Assembly (NCBI RefSeq): GCF_026262505.1
Contig: NW_026529166.1
Span: 1 to 64,000, forward strand
Origin: Trichomonas vaginalis G3
Taxonomy: Eukaryota > Parabasalia > Trichomonadida > Trichomonadidae
DNA: 64,000 nucleotides
Direction: 5' to 3'
The position numbers and the translations under genes are program-made. Positions 28,601 through 38,661 of this stretch are shown one piece after another; within the stretch, counting starts at the first letter, position 1; each line of letters begins with the position of its first letter. The notes beneath the pieces are model-generated. The model did not search any database. It was not told where the DNA came from and worked only from the letters and a program-made list of their open reading frames with translations.

Positions 28601-29519
28601 GTTTGCCTTTCTTTACATCTGACATCGTTAAGCCTTCATATTCTGTTAAATCATACATCTTTATTTCAGTAAGATTCTTTATGTTTGTCAAGAAGAAGTC
28701 ATAGTGCATTTCAACAATACCTGCAGCATTTGCTTCTATCTCTGATATAAAGTTCTCCTTCAAGAGCTGATGTAGTAATGTTCCAATATTATTGAGGTTT
28801 AACGTAGAACATTCATACTTTCCACCAAGTTTATAACATACCATCCATCTTTGTTGTGAGTTTATTTTAATTTTCTCTAAGAGTCTCATGAAAACCTTAC
28901 CGAAATGTTTGTGTAAGTAGTCTCTGTTTGGTTCATCTAAAGCTTCGATGTTAAAGTCAATGAGTCTATTGCCTGACTTCACATTTCTCTTCCTATTCTC
29001 TTCATCTTTCTTTAACCATCTCTCACCTTCTTTTGGTTTGTCGTCAATGGAACGAATGACATCGTTAGCTTTGCGAACTTGTTCTATAGCACTTTTAAAC
29101 ATCTCTCTTCTCTGTTGTTTCAGTGTGTCGTCTCTTCTTCTTGTTTCACCAACGTTCGCATTTGTTATGTCAAACATCTCTTGACGAACATCATGAGAAA
29201 GAGCTTTACGAGTATGACCAACGTTCGCATTTGTTATGTCAAACATTTCTCTTCTTACTTCATGAGGTACTGAACGTCTATGATATAAGTCAATAGCAAT
29301 GTCATTTAAAGGAAATGCTCTTGCATGGACTTCGTCCTCGCCGCGTTGCGGCTTTATGAACTCATGAATTCTATCATAACTTATTGCACCATTATAGTCA
29401 TTGAGGATGTCAGCGAGTGCTTTTTTGTTTGTTGCGTAATGTTTTGCAACATCTATATTAGCTTCTGCAAGAAGTTGTTTTATTTCCGAGTGTTCTAACT
29501 TAGACAACTTCCGATACAT
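25675..29519 (-). pseudogene. POLB: Protein-primed family B DNA polymerase gene, broken (copy B)
   Basis: The region encodes the replicative polymerase of the element and is broken here by about four breaks. Exonuclease and polymerase motifs are visible in separate frames. The N-terminal part (28362-29519, an intact stretch) carries a duplicated segment with REMFDITNANVG and QEMFDITNANVG about 25 residues apart. See the C copy for motif positions. Confidence 0.9.
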
Positions 29520-29610
29520 CTTTAGTAGGAAATAAAAAAATATTTTTTGAAAAAATTAGATTAGATTTTTTTTAAGTTATTTTTCAAAATAATTTAATAT
29601 TTTTATTTTA

Positions 29611-30084
29611 ATGAAACACATGCAAGATTGCAAGTTCTTTTCATACAATGCTCTCGCTACTGCCATCAAGAATGAGTTCAATGGTGCTTCAAACGTTAAT
29701 GTTATCTTTAACAAGAAGTTTGTGAAAGAATCTAAGTTTGGTCAGTATGTCAGACCATTAGCTATTGTCATTGACCGCAAACGTTATACTTCACAAGAGT
29801 TAGCAGTAGTTTTGAAACAAAAGAGTATCTTCGTGAATGTCAAAGATACTCATTATACTGTTATAAAGAACTCTAACATTGACTTCTTCAGTATTGCTAT
29901 GAATCTTTCCGAACAGAAAGAATATAAGAAGGGTGAAACAAATGTGAAATATTATCCTTCATCTCTGAAGACAATAACGAACAAAGATGTTATACAGAAA
30001 TTCTTACCAAAGGTTGAAGAAGCTTCAATTGACATTGACGAAGGAAGTGAAATGGTTGAAGAAATTGACCCTGAAGCTATTTAA
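29611..30084 (+). CDS. Unknown 157-residue Maverick protein (complete, copy B)
   Basis: The first 100 residues are a compact alpha/beta segment (FFSYNALATAIKNEF, RPLAIVIDRKRYTSQELAVVL), followed by a Lys-rich stretch and an acidic tail (EEASIDIDEGSEMVEEIDPEAI). It is divergent from the polymerase gene, with a 91-base T-rich gap between starts. It spans the boundary of the two 29.9 kb units without interruption. That shows the unit junction here is normal Maverick sequence. Family not recognised. Confidence 0.65.
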   Translation: MKHMQDCKFFSYNALATAIKNEFNGASNVNVIFNKKFVKESKFGQYVRPLAIVIDRKRYTSQELAVVLKQKSIFVNVKDTHYTVIKNSNIDFFSIAMNLSEQKEYKKGETNVKYYPSSLKTITNKDVIQKFLPKVEEASIDIDEGSEMVEEIDPEAI

Positions 30085-30100
30085 GCAAAAATATATTTTT

Positions 30101-30136
30101 GGTGAAGAGGTGAGATTTCACCTGTTTTTTCACCTC
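30101..30136. repeat. AGGTGA box module between convergent genes (copy B)
   Basis: Second copy of 193-228, with the same boxes and spacing. Confidence 0.75.
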
Positions 30137-30142
30137 ATTCTC

Positions 30143-30211
30143 TCTTCGTTAATGTTGTCGTGACTTCTTCGTTAATGTTGTCGTGACTTCTTCGTTAATG
30201 TTGTCGTGACT
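30143..30211. repeat. Three tandem 23-bp repeats (copy B)
   Basis: Second copy of 235-303, three exact units ending at the KilA-N gene stop. Confidence 0.9.
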
Positions 30212-31072
30212 TCATTCTTCCTCTTTGAAGTTATCGAAATATTCTGTTATTTTTTCCTTCAGTAATGGTAAGTCTTCTTTGAATGTAAGTATTGTGCAAC
30301 CTTTGATGTCATAGTGTGTTTGAGGAAGAGTATTTTTGACAATTTCCTTTATTTGCTCATTCGGTGTCATTGAAATCGGTAAGTTTTCACGATAGAACCA
30401 GTTTCTGTCAGATTTGTAAATCTTAGCAAGGTCATAAAAGCTTTTGTTGTTTCTTCTGACTAAATGCAACATAACCATATCTCTGTCTTCTTCATTTTCC
30501 ATCTCTTCAGCGTAAATCATATACTTATAACTCTTTTCCTTTCCTTTTGGTACTGAACGTGGTATTCTTTTCTGTATGCTTTTGTCTTTGGATTCAATGA
30601 CTTCATCTTTTGCTTGAAGTTTCTTTTCCATCTGTTCGCGTTCTTGTCTGTGAAGTTCGTCAAGAAGTTTGTAAATATTCCAAGCATAACGTGGTGAAGC
30701 CCACATTGCAACTGCATTTACTAAAAGTCTATGAACATAATATCCTCTCAAACCGTTTGGCAATTTTTCACGGTTTTCATAGAGTTTTGGCGACTGGGAT
30801 TTTTTACCTACTCGCTGTTCTTCACTGTTTTCAGAAAAAAGTACGTCTCGCTGTGCTTCACTTAATAGTTCTATGGTGCTTTGGTTCCTAAACCAGTCTT
30901 TAGGAAGCTTAGTATCTGGAGCAAAACAAGCCGTCAAAATACTTTGCATTTGGTACATGTCGTCTTTGACAGAACGAATGAGTCTCAATTGTTTGTTATA
31001 TTGTATGTACTCGTATTCTTCATTTATGACTTCATGAACGATAGCAGTTGTTGTGTTCTCTAATGTTGACAT
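30212..31072 (-). CDS. KilA-N/MSV199-like DNA-binding protein (copy B)
   Basis: This is the same 286-residue protein as at 304-1164: a KilA-N-type domain, a charged coiled-coil helix and a C-terminal domain typical of large DNA virus relatives. It is intact. The box module at 31183-31230 lies upstream of its start. Confidence 0.75.
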   Translation of the reverse strand: MSTLENTTTAIVHEVINEEYEYIQYNKQLRLIRSVKDDMYQMQSILTACFAPDTKLPKDWFRNQSTIELLSEAQRDVLFSENSEEQRVGKKSQSPKLYENREKLPNGLRGYYVHRLLVNAVAMWASPRYAWNIYKLLDELHRQEREQMEKKLQAKDEVIESKDKSIQKRIPRSVPKGKEKSYKYMIYAEEMENEEDRDMVMLHLVRRNNKSFYDLAKIYKSDRNWFYRENLPISMTPNEQIKEIVKNTLPQTHYDIKGCTILTFKEDLPLLKEKITEYFDNFKEEE

Positions 31073-31182
31073 TACTGTCTTTACATACAAAATAAAAAAA
31101 TAAATAAAAATAAAATTAGCGTTTTTTTTCTATCTTAAGGAAATTCATGAAATTTGGTCATTTTTCAGCAAAAATATATTTT

Positions 31183-31230
31183 AGGTGAAGAGGTGAGATG
31201 TCACCTGTTTTTTCACCTGTTTTCTCACCC
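31183..31230. repeat. 48-bp box module, inverted partner of 32275-32322 (copy B)
   Basis: The downstream arm of the inverted repeat framing the 321-residue gene, conserved with copy A. Confidence 0.9.
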
Positions 31231-31238
31231 TAGTTTTT

Positions 31239-32204
31239 TCACAAGCGTTTTACATGAATTGTACGATGTATATTTGAAATCCTAAACAATTTCGTAGCTT
31301 CTATTTCTTCTGTCAGTATGTCAAAAGTTTTAACAATACCGAAGGTTTCTTTATACTTCTTCTTGACGTCAGATAGAAGGAAATCTTCTGCTGTTGGATA
31401 GTTTTTGTTCAGAAATTCTAACATGTTCATTTTATCTTCTGCTGGCTTTTCTGCTTCTTTCTTTAAGTCTGCATAGTCGTTTCTCATTCTTTCTATCTCT
31501 TTGACTGAGTAGTTATATTTCCTAATTGCTGCCTTACATTTTGAACATTGCGGGTTCATTTTTGCGTTATACATTGAAATAAAACCAGCTAAAACAACTA
31601 AGGCGTCAATTGCTCTCTTCATCTCAAACATAGCGGGTCTTATTTGTTCGTTCCATACTTTGCCTCTTCTATCTTTATCTCTTATTTCCCAAACACATTT
31701 TGCAACTAACGAAACAAAGTTGTCGTAGGTCTTAAATTCTTCAGATTTATATATGTCAGAAACATTCTTATAAACCATGTCGCAATCTTTGTCCATAACT
31801 TTATGGTTGCAATGAAAACCAAGGAATTCATAATTTACTTTACGTATGAACTTCTTTATTTCTACTGAGTCAGTTGGTTTCACTTCAATTTCGTCGAATT
31901 CAGGAATAGTGAGTTTTTGTTGTTGGATTTCAGGCAATTTGGGTAAATGGTCAATAATGTCCTGCATTTCATAAAGATATTCTTCATTTTCTTCATCTTT
32001 CGCACTACAGTCTAAATTACTTGTTAAAAGTTCCTGCTTAATTTTTTGTATTTCTGTTTCGAAAGTATATGAAGAAGGAATGAAGTTTTTCATCTCTACT
32101 AACATTGACGTAGGATTCATGACTAACGAGTTTGGTGCTGTTGTTGTGGACAGAGTCCCGCCGTTCGCGGCTTGAATTGTTGTTGTGCCGATTGTTGAAA
32201 TCAT
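31239..32204 (-). CDS. Unknown 321-residue Maverick protein (copy B)
   Basis: Intact second copy of the gene at 1332-2297. The frame stays open upstream, but the ATG at 32204 matches the start in copy A. Putative Cys/His metal-binding residues lie in the middle and a winged-helix-like end follows; function unknown. Confidence 0.75.
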   Translation of the reverse strand: MISTIGTTTIQAANGGTLSTTTAPNSLVMNPTSMLVEMKNFIPSSYTFETEIQKIKQELLTSNLDCSAKDEENEEYLYEMQDIIDHLPKLPEIQQQKLTIPEFDEIEVKPTDSVEIKKFIRKVNYEFLGFHCNHKVMDKDCDMVYKNVSDIYKSEEFKTYDNFVSLVAKCVWEIRDKDRRGKVWNEQIRPAMFEMKRAIDALVVLAGFISMYNAKMNPQCSKCKAAIRKYNYSVKEIERMRNDYADLKKEAEKPAEDKMNMLEFLNKNYPTAEDFLLSDVKKKYKETFGIVKTFDILTEEIEATKLFRISNIHRTIHVKRL

Positions 32205-32274
32205 ATCTTTTATACAAAATAAAAAAATAAAAAAAATAAAACTAACTTTATTTTTTATTTCGGGAAAATTCATG

Positions 32275-32322
32275 AGGTGAGAAAACAGGTGAAAAAACAG
32301 GTGACATCTCACCTCTTCACCT
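32275..32322. repeat. 48-bp box module, inverted partner of 31183-31230 (copy B)
   Basis: The upstream arm of the inverted repeat, about 70 bases before the start of the 321-residue gene. Confidence 0.9.
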
Positions 32323-32422
32323 AAACATTATTTTTGGTGTAAATTTATGACAAAAATAAATGGTACCATTAATAATACATGACTGTTCTCATTCATGTCT
32401 GATTTACATCTAATGAAAAAGT

Positions 32423-33508
32423 TTAGAAGAATTTTCTTATTCTTTCTGGCATATTTTTGTCTTTCCAGTACTCCCGCTCTAATGGTCCCAGATGTGTTGG
32501 CTTCGACTCTCTCAAGTTCTTAGATGGTATAACATCTTCAACGCCTCCTTCATATCTTACTTTATAAGTGTCATCGTTTGTGTTATAGCCAAGTATTTCA
32601 ATAACCACTCCTCGCTTTGCTTCGTCAATGGTTTCAGCAAGTTTGCCATTACTACTTTCGACTAATTTATGTCGAGGATAAAACGCAATAGAGTCGTCGG
32701 CAGCTTTTATAAGATATCCATTACCTTGCGTAGAGTCTACAATATAATAATTTCGACTTAACCTTAAACGTTTCTTTGTCAACGGTTTGTCGTCAAGAAC
32801 TACACGAACTTTTGTACCAGGAATGAGGGTAAATTGTGTTGAATTTCTGATATTTTGTGTTTGGCTTCGTTTCTTTTGTATATACTTTTCTTCTTGTTGT
32901 TGTGTCATTGAATTTGGTGTATGTCCTGTTGTAGAATGTGTTGAGGAATTATATACTTCGAGAAAATGTTTCATTGTTTCTTCGGTAAAGTCTCGCTCTT
33001 GGTTTAAATCTCTGAGAGTCCTTATGAAGCGGTTTATGATGCCGAGTATGTTATGGTTATGGTCTTCAGTAGTGTAGTGAGTTATGTTATGCTTAATGAG
33101 AAATTCTGTGATTTCGTTGCTGAGGTATGCACCGTCTTGGTCTGATGTTAAAATACTTGGGCTATGTTCTGCTACAAACTTTTGTAAAACTCTTAACACT
33201 TCATGAGTTCCTTTATTTTTCATTGGATATGCATATGCTTTACGAGTGTTAACATTTATGAAGATGAGGAATGGTTTATGGCCACATTTTCTGCTTTGAA
33301 TGAGAGTGTCAAATTGGTATGCGTCAGGAGTGTTGGAGTAAATTGGTAAAAAGTAGTCGTAAGGGTTTATTTTTGTTTGATGTACAACATTTTTGTCAAA
33401 GAACCTTTTCACTTCAGCTCTGTTAGTAAATCCCCGACTCTTTGCAGCTTCATTGAACTTCTTAAATGACCTCCATGGATGTTGTTCGAATACTTCTTTC
33501 AAGCTCAT
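32423..33508 (-). CDS. INT: Maverick retroviral-type integrase (copy B)
   Basis: Intact 361-residue second copy. It has the rve core with YQFDTL and TSDQDGAYLS, then a basic and beta-rich C-terminal domain. In the complete element it lies roughly in the middle, downstream of the fibre gene. Confidence 0.93.
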   Translation of the reverse strand: MSLKEVFEQHPWRSFKKFNEAAKSRGFTNRAEVKRFFDKNVVHQTKINPYDYFLPIYSNTPDAYQFDTLIQSRKCGHKPFLIFINVNTRKAYAYPMKNKGTHEVLRVLQKFVAEHSPSILTSDQDGAYLSNEITEFLIKHNITHYTTEDHNHNILGIINRFIRTLRDLNQERDFTEETMKHFLEVYNSSTHSTTGHTPNSMTQQQEEKYIQKKRSQTQNIRNSTQFTLIPGTKVRVVLDDKPLTKKRLRLSRNYYIVDSTQGNGYLIKAADDSIAFYPRHKLVESSNGKLAETIDEAKRGVVIEILGYNTNDDTYKVRYEGGVEDVIPSKNLRESKPTHLGPLEREYWKDKNMPERIRKFF

Positions 33509-33548
33509 TTATGTAAAGTTAAAGATTTTATTCTAGGCTCAAGCGCGT

Positions 33549-36500
33549 TCATTGAACGCGGTACCATGCAAATACAGTCACAAATGGTGGCATGTAATCT
33601 GCACCCGAGCCTGTTGGATTTGTTGTGAAAGTATGGGCATGATTTCCTGCGGTTCCACAGAAAATACCTGCGCTTGAATCTACTGGGTCACTTGAAATAT
33701 CATATCTATGCATTCCCTGTCTATCCGAACCTGCTGCAAGATTTGTATAACCTCTTTTTGTTATTGAATGTGAATGACTACCTGTTGTGTTTGTAGTTCC
33801 TGTATGAGTGTGCGGTGGAAGGTTTGCTTCAGTAATTTTCTTCGAACCTCCTGTTTGCTTTGAAGAGTTAGCACAGTATAAGAATTTATCTACAATCTGT
33901 TCCCACGTACCGAAACCCAGAACTGTTGCTGGATTTGTTGAGTTCATTGACGTATAAATAGAGCCTATAGGATATAATGTTTGAAGCATTTCTGTCTTTA
34001 ATGTTTGAAGCTCTGTTTTGTCTGCTTTCTTGTCATATAAATCTTGAGCAGTGAATTTAATATTATGTTCATCCTTCATGACATAAACATCTTTACATCT
34101 AATGTTTCTCATCGTCGTTATGTCGTCATCCGATGTTAAACCTTGTGGAAAGTTAGGAGGTTTACAATATATTGCATCCCCACCAGTTTCTTCAACCGTT
34201 CCTTCAATACTTTCTATAGCAACAGTTGAGAAGGAGTTATGTGTATGGTTCTTGTCTGCTTTCTTATCTAACATTGCTGGTAGTTCATATGTTTCAAAGT
34301 TTCTGACATGACCTTTGATATTTATACATTTGTTATTTAAGGAGTTTAGTGTATCTTTTACGCTTGTACTTGGATTCTCTAAAGGTGCACTTGAACCAAG
34401 GGTATAGTTCAATATTATGTCGTCTGCTCTAACAGTAGTGAAGGATTTATGTGTATGGTTCTTGTCGGCTTTACTGTCTAATGTAGCTTGAAGTTCATTT
34501 ATATCGGAGATGCTGTGTTTATGAGATTTCAAAACTTTGTTCATTGCTTCGAGTTCAACTTTGTCAGCTTTACTTTTAATAGCATCTTCAAACGTTATTT
34601 TTGACTTAACTCTCAAAGTAAATCTTGGTTCAACTAATACACCGTTAACATTGAAAGTAGAGGCATAAATTTCACCGGTATAACCAAATGATTGTGGTGC
34701 TATACCTGTGTCATACTGTACAGTACAGTGTATGTCATAACCTTTAGCACGAATGAATTTATATCTTCTTTCATTAACATTTTTCGTATTCACTTTTTCA
34801 CCCTGTGTTAAATATCCATGATAGTCCGTTATAATCTGTTCATCAGAACTTATATAATGAACATGGTTTTTGTCTGCTTTATTGTCTAAAGAAGTTTGAA
34901 GTTCATTTATATCGGAGATATTGTGTTTATGAGATTTCAAAACTTTGTTCGTTGCGTCAAGTTCATTTTTGTCCGCTTTACTATTTAATGTAGCTTGAAG
35001 TTCATTTATATCGGAGATATTGTGTTTATGTTCTTTATCTGCTTTTTCGGCTAATTTCTCTTCTATCTCATTTATTTCAAGTTCATGCCTACCACCACCT
35101 CCCGAAGAAGTATTTTTCTTCAGCTCTTGAAGAACGTCCACTTCGCCATCTTTGGTGTCAATAATGAGACTTTGAGTTAAAACCTTTCCTGTCTTAATGG
35201 ATGTTTGTAAAACTTCTTCTTCACCGTGTTCGGGGTCATGGTCGTCGTCATATCTTGTGAAATCAGAGATGTTGTCATACATTAAGCATATCTGTCTCAA
35301 AAGTTCTGCTATTTGGAATTGGAACGAAAGATATACAGAACTTTCATCATCTCCTAAAGTCAAGTCTGCTTTCTTAAGTATTTCTTGAATGTATGCAATG
35401 AGAACAGAGTACCTTGGAAAATATTCGAACAATATTTCATTAGCTGTTGGTTTTGGTGGTTCTTCTGGAGTTTCTGTTGTTTCAGTTCCTTCTGTTGGAG
35501 TTTCTGCATCTCTTGACTTCAATGCTCTTGCTCTCAAAGACCTAAATGTTAGAGCACCGGGTTTTACAAAGGACTTTATAAATGCTTTAATAGTTCCTGG
35601 TAAGTTATTGTTAGCATTAAGTAAGTTCCTTATGCTTCCATCATGTACGTCCATAGCACTATGTAAAAAATCTATACTTTTCTTGTAGTCAGCAATAGAC
35701 TGACTGTGATTTTTTAAAGATTTGTCAATACCTTTAAGCCAATCTTCATGCATGTCTGATACTGAGCCAAGAATATCATTTGCTTCCTTTAGTGTATTTT
35801 GTGCTTGTCGTAAAGTATCCAATCCCGTACGTGCATTGTTTGCTATACGTCTTACAGTATCTATTTGACTCCTTGTTTCTTGCATCCAACCAGATAAAGT
35901 TTTAATAGTATCCGAACCATTTGAAATGAAGTTCAAAGCATTTTTAACGTCATTTAAAACTTCTTCACCAAGTACTGCCCATATCTTTCCGATTTGGTAT
36001 TGAAGAACTCCATATGAAGCAGCTGTTAAACCAGTATTTATAAGGTCCCATATCCATGATTTAGCAGTTTTTCCATCCTTTCCATCCTTTCCATCCAAAC
36101 CGTTTTCGCCTTGAGGTCCTTGTATTCCTTGTATTCCTTGTATTCCTTGTGGTCCTTGAGGTCCGGTGTCACCCTTCTCTCCTTTCAGTTCATCTTTATG
36201 TTCGTTATAATATTCTAATGTCATAAGGTGTACATCATTACTGCTACCAGCAACGCCAAGAATTTGTTTCTCATTCATGACTAAATTCTTTAAGCATTTA
36301 ATGTTGTCGTCAAATCGAAAGCTCTTTAACAATTCAATGAGAACATTCAGTACTTTCACTAATGAGGCATCTACTGTAGAATTTATATATTGCACCGTTC
36401 CATCATTTATGATAGGAACTTTACTTATTGTAATGAATGGGTCATAAGTGTTAAAAGTATCGAAATCAATGACTTTTTTAGTTTTTCCATCGTCAATGAC

Positions 36501-36599
36501 TAAATCATTGCCTTCAATGGTTAAAGTTGAGTTTTCGTTTACTAGTTCATGTGCTCTTCTTGCTTCATTTGTTTCATACGCATATGCAGCAATAGTCAT
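33549..36599 (-). CDS. Phage-like collagen/tail-collar fibre protein (copy B)
   Basis: Intact 1016-residue second copy of 3641-6691: Gly-X-Y collagen stretch at 140-178, coiled coil, KADK-type shaft repeats and a C-terminal tail-collar-like domain. The short tandem CCTTGTATT repeats in the DNA correspond to the collagen codons. Confidence 0.85.
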   Translation of the reverse strand: MTIAAYAYETNEARRAHELVNENSTLTIEGNDLVIDDGKTKKVIDFDTFNTYDPFITISKVPIINDGTVQYINSTVDASLVKVLNVLIELLKSFRFDDNIKCLKNLVMNEKQILGVAGSSNDVHLMTLEYYNEHKDELKGEKGDTGPQGPQGIQGIQGIQGPQGENGLDGKDGKDGKTAKSWIWDLINTGLTAASYGVLQYQIGKIWAVLGEEVLNDVKNALNFISNGSDTIKTLSGWMQETRSQIDTVRRIANNARTGLDTLRQAQNTLKEANDILGSVSDMHEDWLKGIDKSLKNHSQSIADYKKSIDFLHSAMDVHDGSIRNLLNANNNLPGTIKAFIKSFVKPGALTFRSLRARALKSRDAETPTEGTETTETPEEPPKPTANEILFEYFPRYSVLIAYIQEILKKADLTLGDDESSVYLSFQFQIAELLRQICLMYDNISDFTRYDDDHDPEHGEEEVLQTSIKTGKVLTQSLIIDTKDGEVDVLQELKKNTSSGGGGRHELEINEIEEKLAEKADKEHKHNISDINELQATLNSKADKNELDATNKVLKSHKHNISDINELQTSLDNKADKNHVHYISSDEQIITDYHGYLTQGEKVNTKNVNERRYKFIRAKGYDIHCTVQYDTGIAPQSFGYTGEIYASTFNVNGVLVEPRFTLRVKSKITFEDAIKSKADKVELEAMNKVLKSHKHSISDINELQATLDSKADKNHTHKSFTTVRADDIILNYTLGSSAPLENPSTSVKDTLNSLNNKCINIKGHVRNFETYELPAMLDKKADKNHTHNSFSTVAIESIEGTVEETGGDAIYCKPPNFPQGLTSDDDITTMRNIRCKDVYVMKDEHNIKFTAQDLYDKKADKTELQTLKTEMLQTLYPIGSIYTSMNSTNPATVLGFGTWEQIVDKFLYCANSSKQTGGSKKITEANLPPHTHTGTTNTTGSHSHSITKRGYTNLAAGSDRQGMHRYDISSDPVDSSAGIFCGTAGNHAHTFTTNPTGSGADYMPPFVTVFAWYRVQ

Positions 36600-36616
36600 A
36601 TTTTAATGAGAATAAA
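36600..36616. promoter_or_regulatory. 17-bp divergent promoter, fibre/penton-like (copy B)
   Basis: Identical to 6692-6708, lying between opposed ATGs. Confidence 0.6.
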
Positions 36617-37393
36617 ATGTTGTTCTATTTGCAAAGTACAGACCCAAACGAATACGGAATAGTAAAGCTACAAACAAACTTAGGTCTTCAGAATGAAGCA
36701 CTTGCTTTCAGAGTTGTTGACTTCAATACTATCGCAACTTTTGTCATAACAGATGAAACAGATTTCATGGAGTTTGAAATAGATGGAAAGAAGCACGAAA
36801 TAAGATTTCACAATAATGTAGAATATAAGATGGAAACATTAGCTGGAGTGTTAAATGCTCTCATAAATACTACAATAAACAAGGATAACGAAGAAAACTT
36901 AATGAATGTTAAACTTATTGCAGGAGTTTTGAAGTTCAGTTATGCAAAGGAGTTTAAGATAACACGAATGAGTCATAGAGTTCAATTGCTTCTGGGTGCA
37001 TACCATATGACATTTCCTTTGAAAAGTGTTGACAAAACGATTGAGATGAAATCTGTTCCATACGTATGTTATGGTAATTGTTTGTACATTGAGTCTAAAA
37101 TAGCTAATGTCACAGGTATTTCAGGAGTTAATAGTAAAGGTTCAGTAGAATATAAGTCTTTCTGTTATGAAGTAAATTCAATGTTCATTCCAAACGTTCC
37201 TGTCATAGCAACTCATTTAGGTAAATGGGTTCGCATTAGTCCTCATAATTTGAAAGACATGCAATTCAGACTAGTTGACTTTCAAGGCGAGCCTGTAGAA
37301 CTGAAGGCACCAGTGCGAATGACTGTTGAAGTTGACTTTTTAGAAAATATTAAATGCAACAGCTTACAAGAGAACTCAGAGCTAAAAATATAA
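36617..37393 (+). CDS. Penton-like beta-rich virion protein (copy B)
   Basis: Intact 258-residue second copy of 6709-7485. Beta-rich with the FRLVDFQGEPVEL end; candidate minor capsid protein. Confidence 0.5.
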   Translation: MLFYLQSTDPNEYGIVKLQTNLGLQNEALAFRVVDFNTIATFVITDETDFMEFEIDGKKHEIRFHNNVEYKMETLAGVLNALINTTINKDNEENLMNVKLIAGVLKFSYAKEFKITRMSHRVQLLLGAYHMTFPLKSVDKTIEMKSVPYVCYGNCLYIESKIANVTGISGVNSKGSVEYKSFCYEVNSMFIPNVPVIATHLGKWVRISPHNLKDMQFRLVDFQGEPVELKAPVRMTVEVDFLENIKCNSLQENSELKI

Positions 37394-37623
37394 AGTATGA
37401 ATGTTATGTATTAGGTCATGAACTTTGGTTGTTGCTGTTTGATGAAACAAATGAGTTAGTTATGTCAGTCAAGAGAACAGAAAAAGGCGTCAAAGGCGCC
37501 GAGCGCAAAGCGCTATATTGTGTTAGTGAGAACTGCACCAAGTCAATAAGATTAGGTTTGCATTATGAAGATGAGTTCGATACTGTTGAAGAAGTTTTGG
37601 ATAGATATTACAAATTGCTTTAA
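37354..37623 (+). CDS. Unknown 89-residue protein (copy B)
   Basis: Second copy of 7446-7715, with the same 40-base overlap with the penton-like gene and 4-base tail-to-tail overlap with the next gene. Conservation of both overlaps fits a real gene. Confidence 0.6.
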   Translation: MQQLTRELRAKNIKYECYVLGHELWLLLFDETNELVMSVKRTEKGVKGAERKALYCVSENCTKSIRLGLHYEDEFDTVEEVLDRYYKLL

Positions 37624-38234
37624 TTTACTAAAACATATTTCAAACAAAGTTTATATTCTGTTGAAAGTTTTGTATATTCATTCGAATATTTATACTTAAA
37701 CTCAACTCCTGTAGTTCCTGGTGTTTCAATGATGCGGATGTTACCTATTTTCATGAATGGTGGCGTTTGACCACAGCATTCGATTTCAGGGTCGAGATAG
37801 TCAATGACACATTGTTTCCCTGTTATTCGTGAGATAACATTTTCAAGGTCCTCCTTTGTTAGAATTATTTGGTTCTTACTTATAAGATTTGTCAAAAGCT
37901 TCTTATCGTCTTTGAGTAAAATTGTTTGGTATAACTGAAGAAGGTAATGGTCTACGTTATCTGAAGGATTTGTTTGAACATTTGTGTAAGGGTTGTCGTT
38001 GGCTTCTCTTGAAAGAATTTGGTCCAGTGGTGGATACTCTAACTTAACATCTGATGTAGCGTTAGCGTTTGAAGCTGAGTTTAAATTCACGGATTTCAGT
38101 TCTGGTTCTTTTTCTTTCAAACACTCTGAACTATAGTTCTTTATGACAATATTGTTTGTCGTTCGTGAGTCAACATTTGATGTTGGTTCAATTGGAACAT
38201 TAACGGCACCAGCTAAGATGGATTTGCTTCTCAT
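37620..38234 (-). CDS. Unknown 204-residue protein (intact, copy B)
   Basis: The first 70 residues are Asn/Ser/Thr-rich and probably disordered. A helical middle (HYLLQLYQTILLKDDKKLL, KEDLENVISRITGK) is followed by a beta-type C-terminal domain with an ECCGQTPPF turn. It ends tail to tail with the 89-residue gene, and its start is 25 bases from the divergent 133-residue gene. I recognise no family. The packing between packaging and capsid-type genes suggests a virion or assembly protein. Confidence 0.65.
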   Translation of the reverse strand: MRSKSILAGAVNVPIEPTSNVDSRTTNNIVIKNYSSECLKEKEPELKSVNLNSASNANATSDVKLEYPPLDQILSREANDNPYTNVQTNPSDNVDHYLLQLYQTILLKDDKKLLTNLISKNQIILTKEDLENVISRITGKQCVIDYLDPEIECCGQTPPFMKIGNIRIIETPGTTGVEFKYKYSNEYTKLSTEYKLCLKYVLVN

Positions 38235-38259
38235 TTCATATAGAATAAAAACCTTTTAT
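38235..38259. promoter_or_regulatory. 25-bp divergent promoter (copy B)
   Basis: Same as 8326-8350, containing AGAATAAAA. Confidence 0.5.
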
Positions 38260-38661
38260 ATGTATGAAATGAACAATATACTCGACAAGGGTTTGAATGT
38301 AAAGCTAACGAATGAAAATATTGTTGAATTCACTGAGACAGGAGCTGTGTATAAAGATGTAGAACTACTGAACAAAAGAGCTAAGGGAAGAAGCAGGAAC
38401 ATGAACAAAGGGTGGAAGCCTATAAAAATTTATGTCAATGATGGCTCAGGAGGTTCAAACATAAAGTATGCAGAAAGTTATAGAGTTTATGCTCTCAAAG
38501 GTGAAAAGCCTTCATTTAAGAACAGCTATTCTAACGCATATCCTCAAAAGCTAACGGATGGAGAAGTGGATGATATGAATGACAGCAAAAATATTAACAG
38601 AAATGGCGACAGAGATGCATGGAATTTGTTTACCATCAGTCAATTGAAGGTTAAACTTTAA
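38260..38661 (+). CDS. Unknown 133-residue protein (copy B)
   Basis: Second copy of 8351-8752; start MYEMNN, basic middle, convergent 4-base overlap with the ATPase gene. Confidence 0.6.
   Translation: MYEMNNILDKGLNVKLTNENIVEFTETGAVYKDVELLNKRAKGRSRNMNKGWKPIKIYVNDGSGGSNIKYAESYRVYALKGEKPSFKNSYSNAYPQKLTDGEVDDMNDSKNINRNGDRDAWNLFTISQLKVKL

Larger units (their letters stand above)
1..29908. repeat. First copy of a 29.9 kb direct tandem unit
   Basis: Base 1 onward matches base 29909 onward, with gene after gene recurring at a shift of 29907 to 29924 bases. The two copies are almost identical by eye and differ mostly in homopolymer length. The unit contains a Maverick right half, a 9.0 kb spacer and a Maverick left half, so it is a circular permutation of one Maverick plus spacer. 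Confidence 0.95.
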
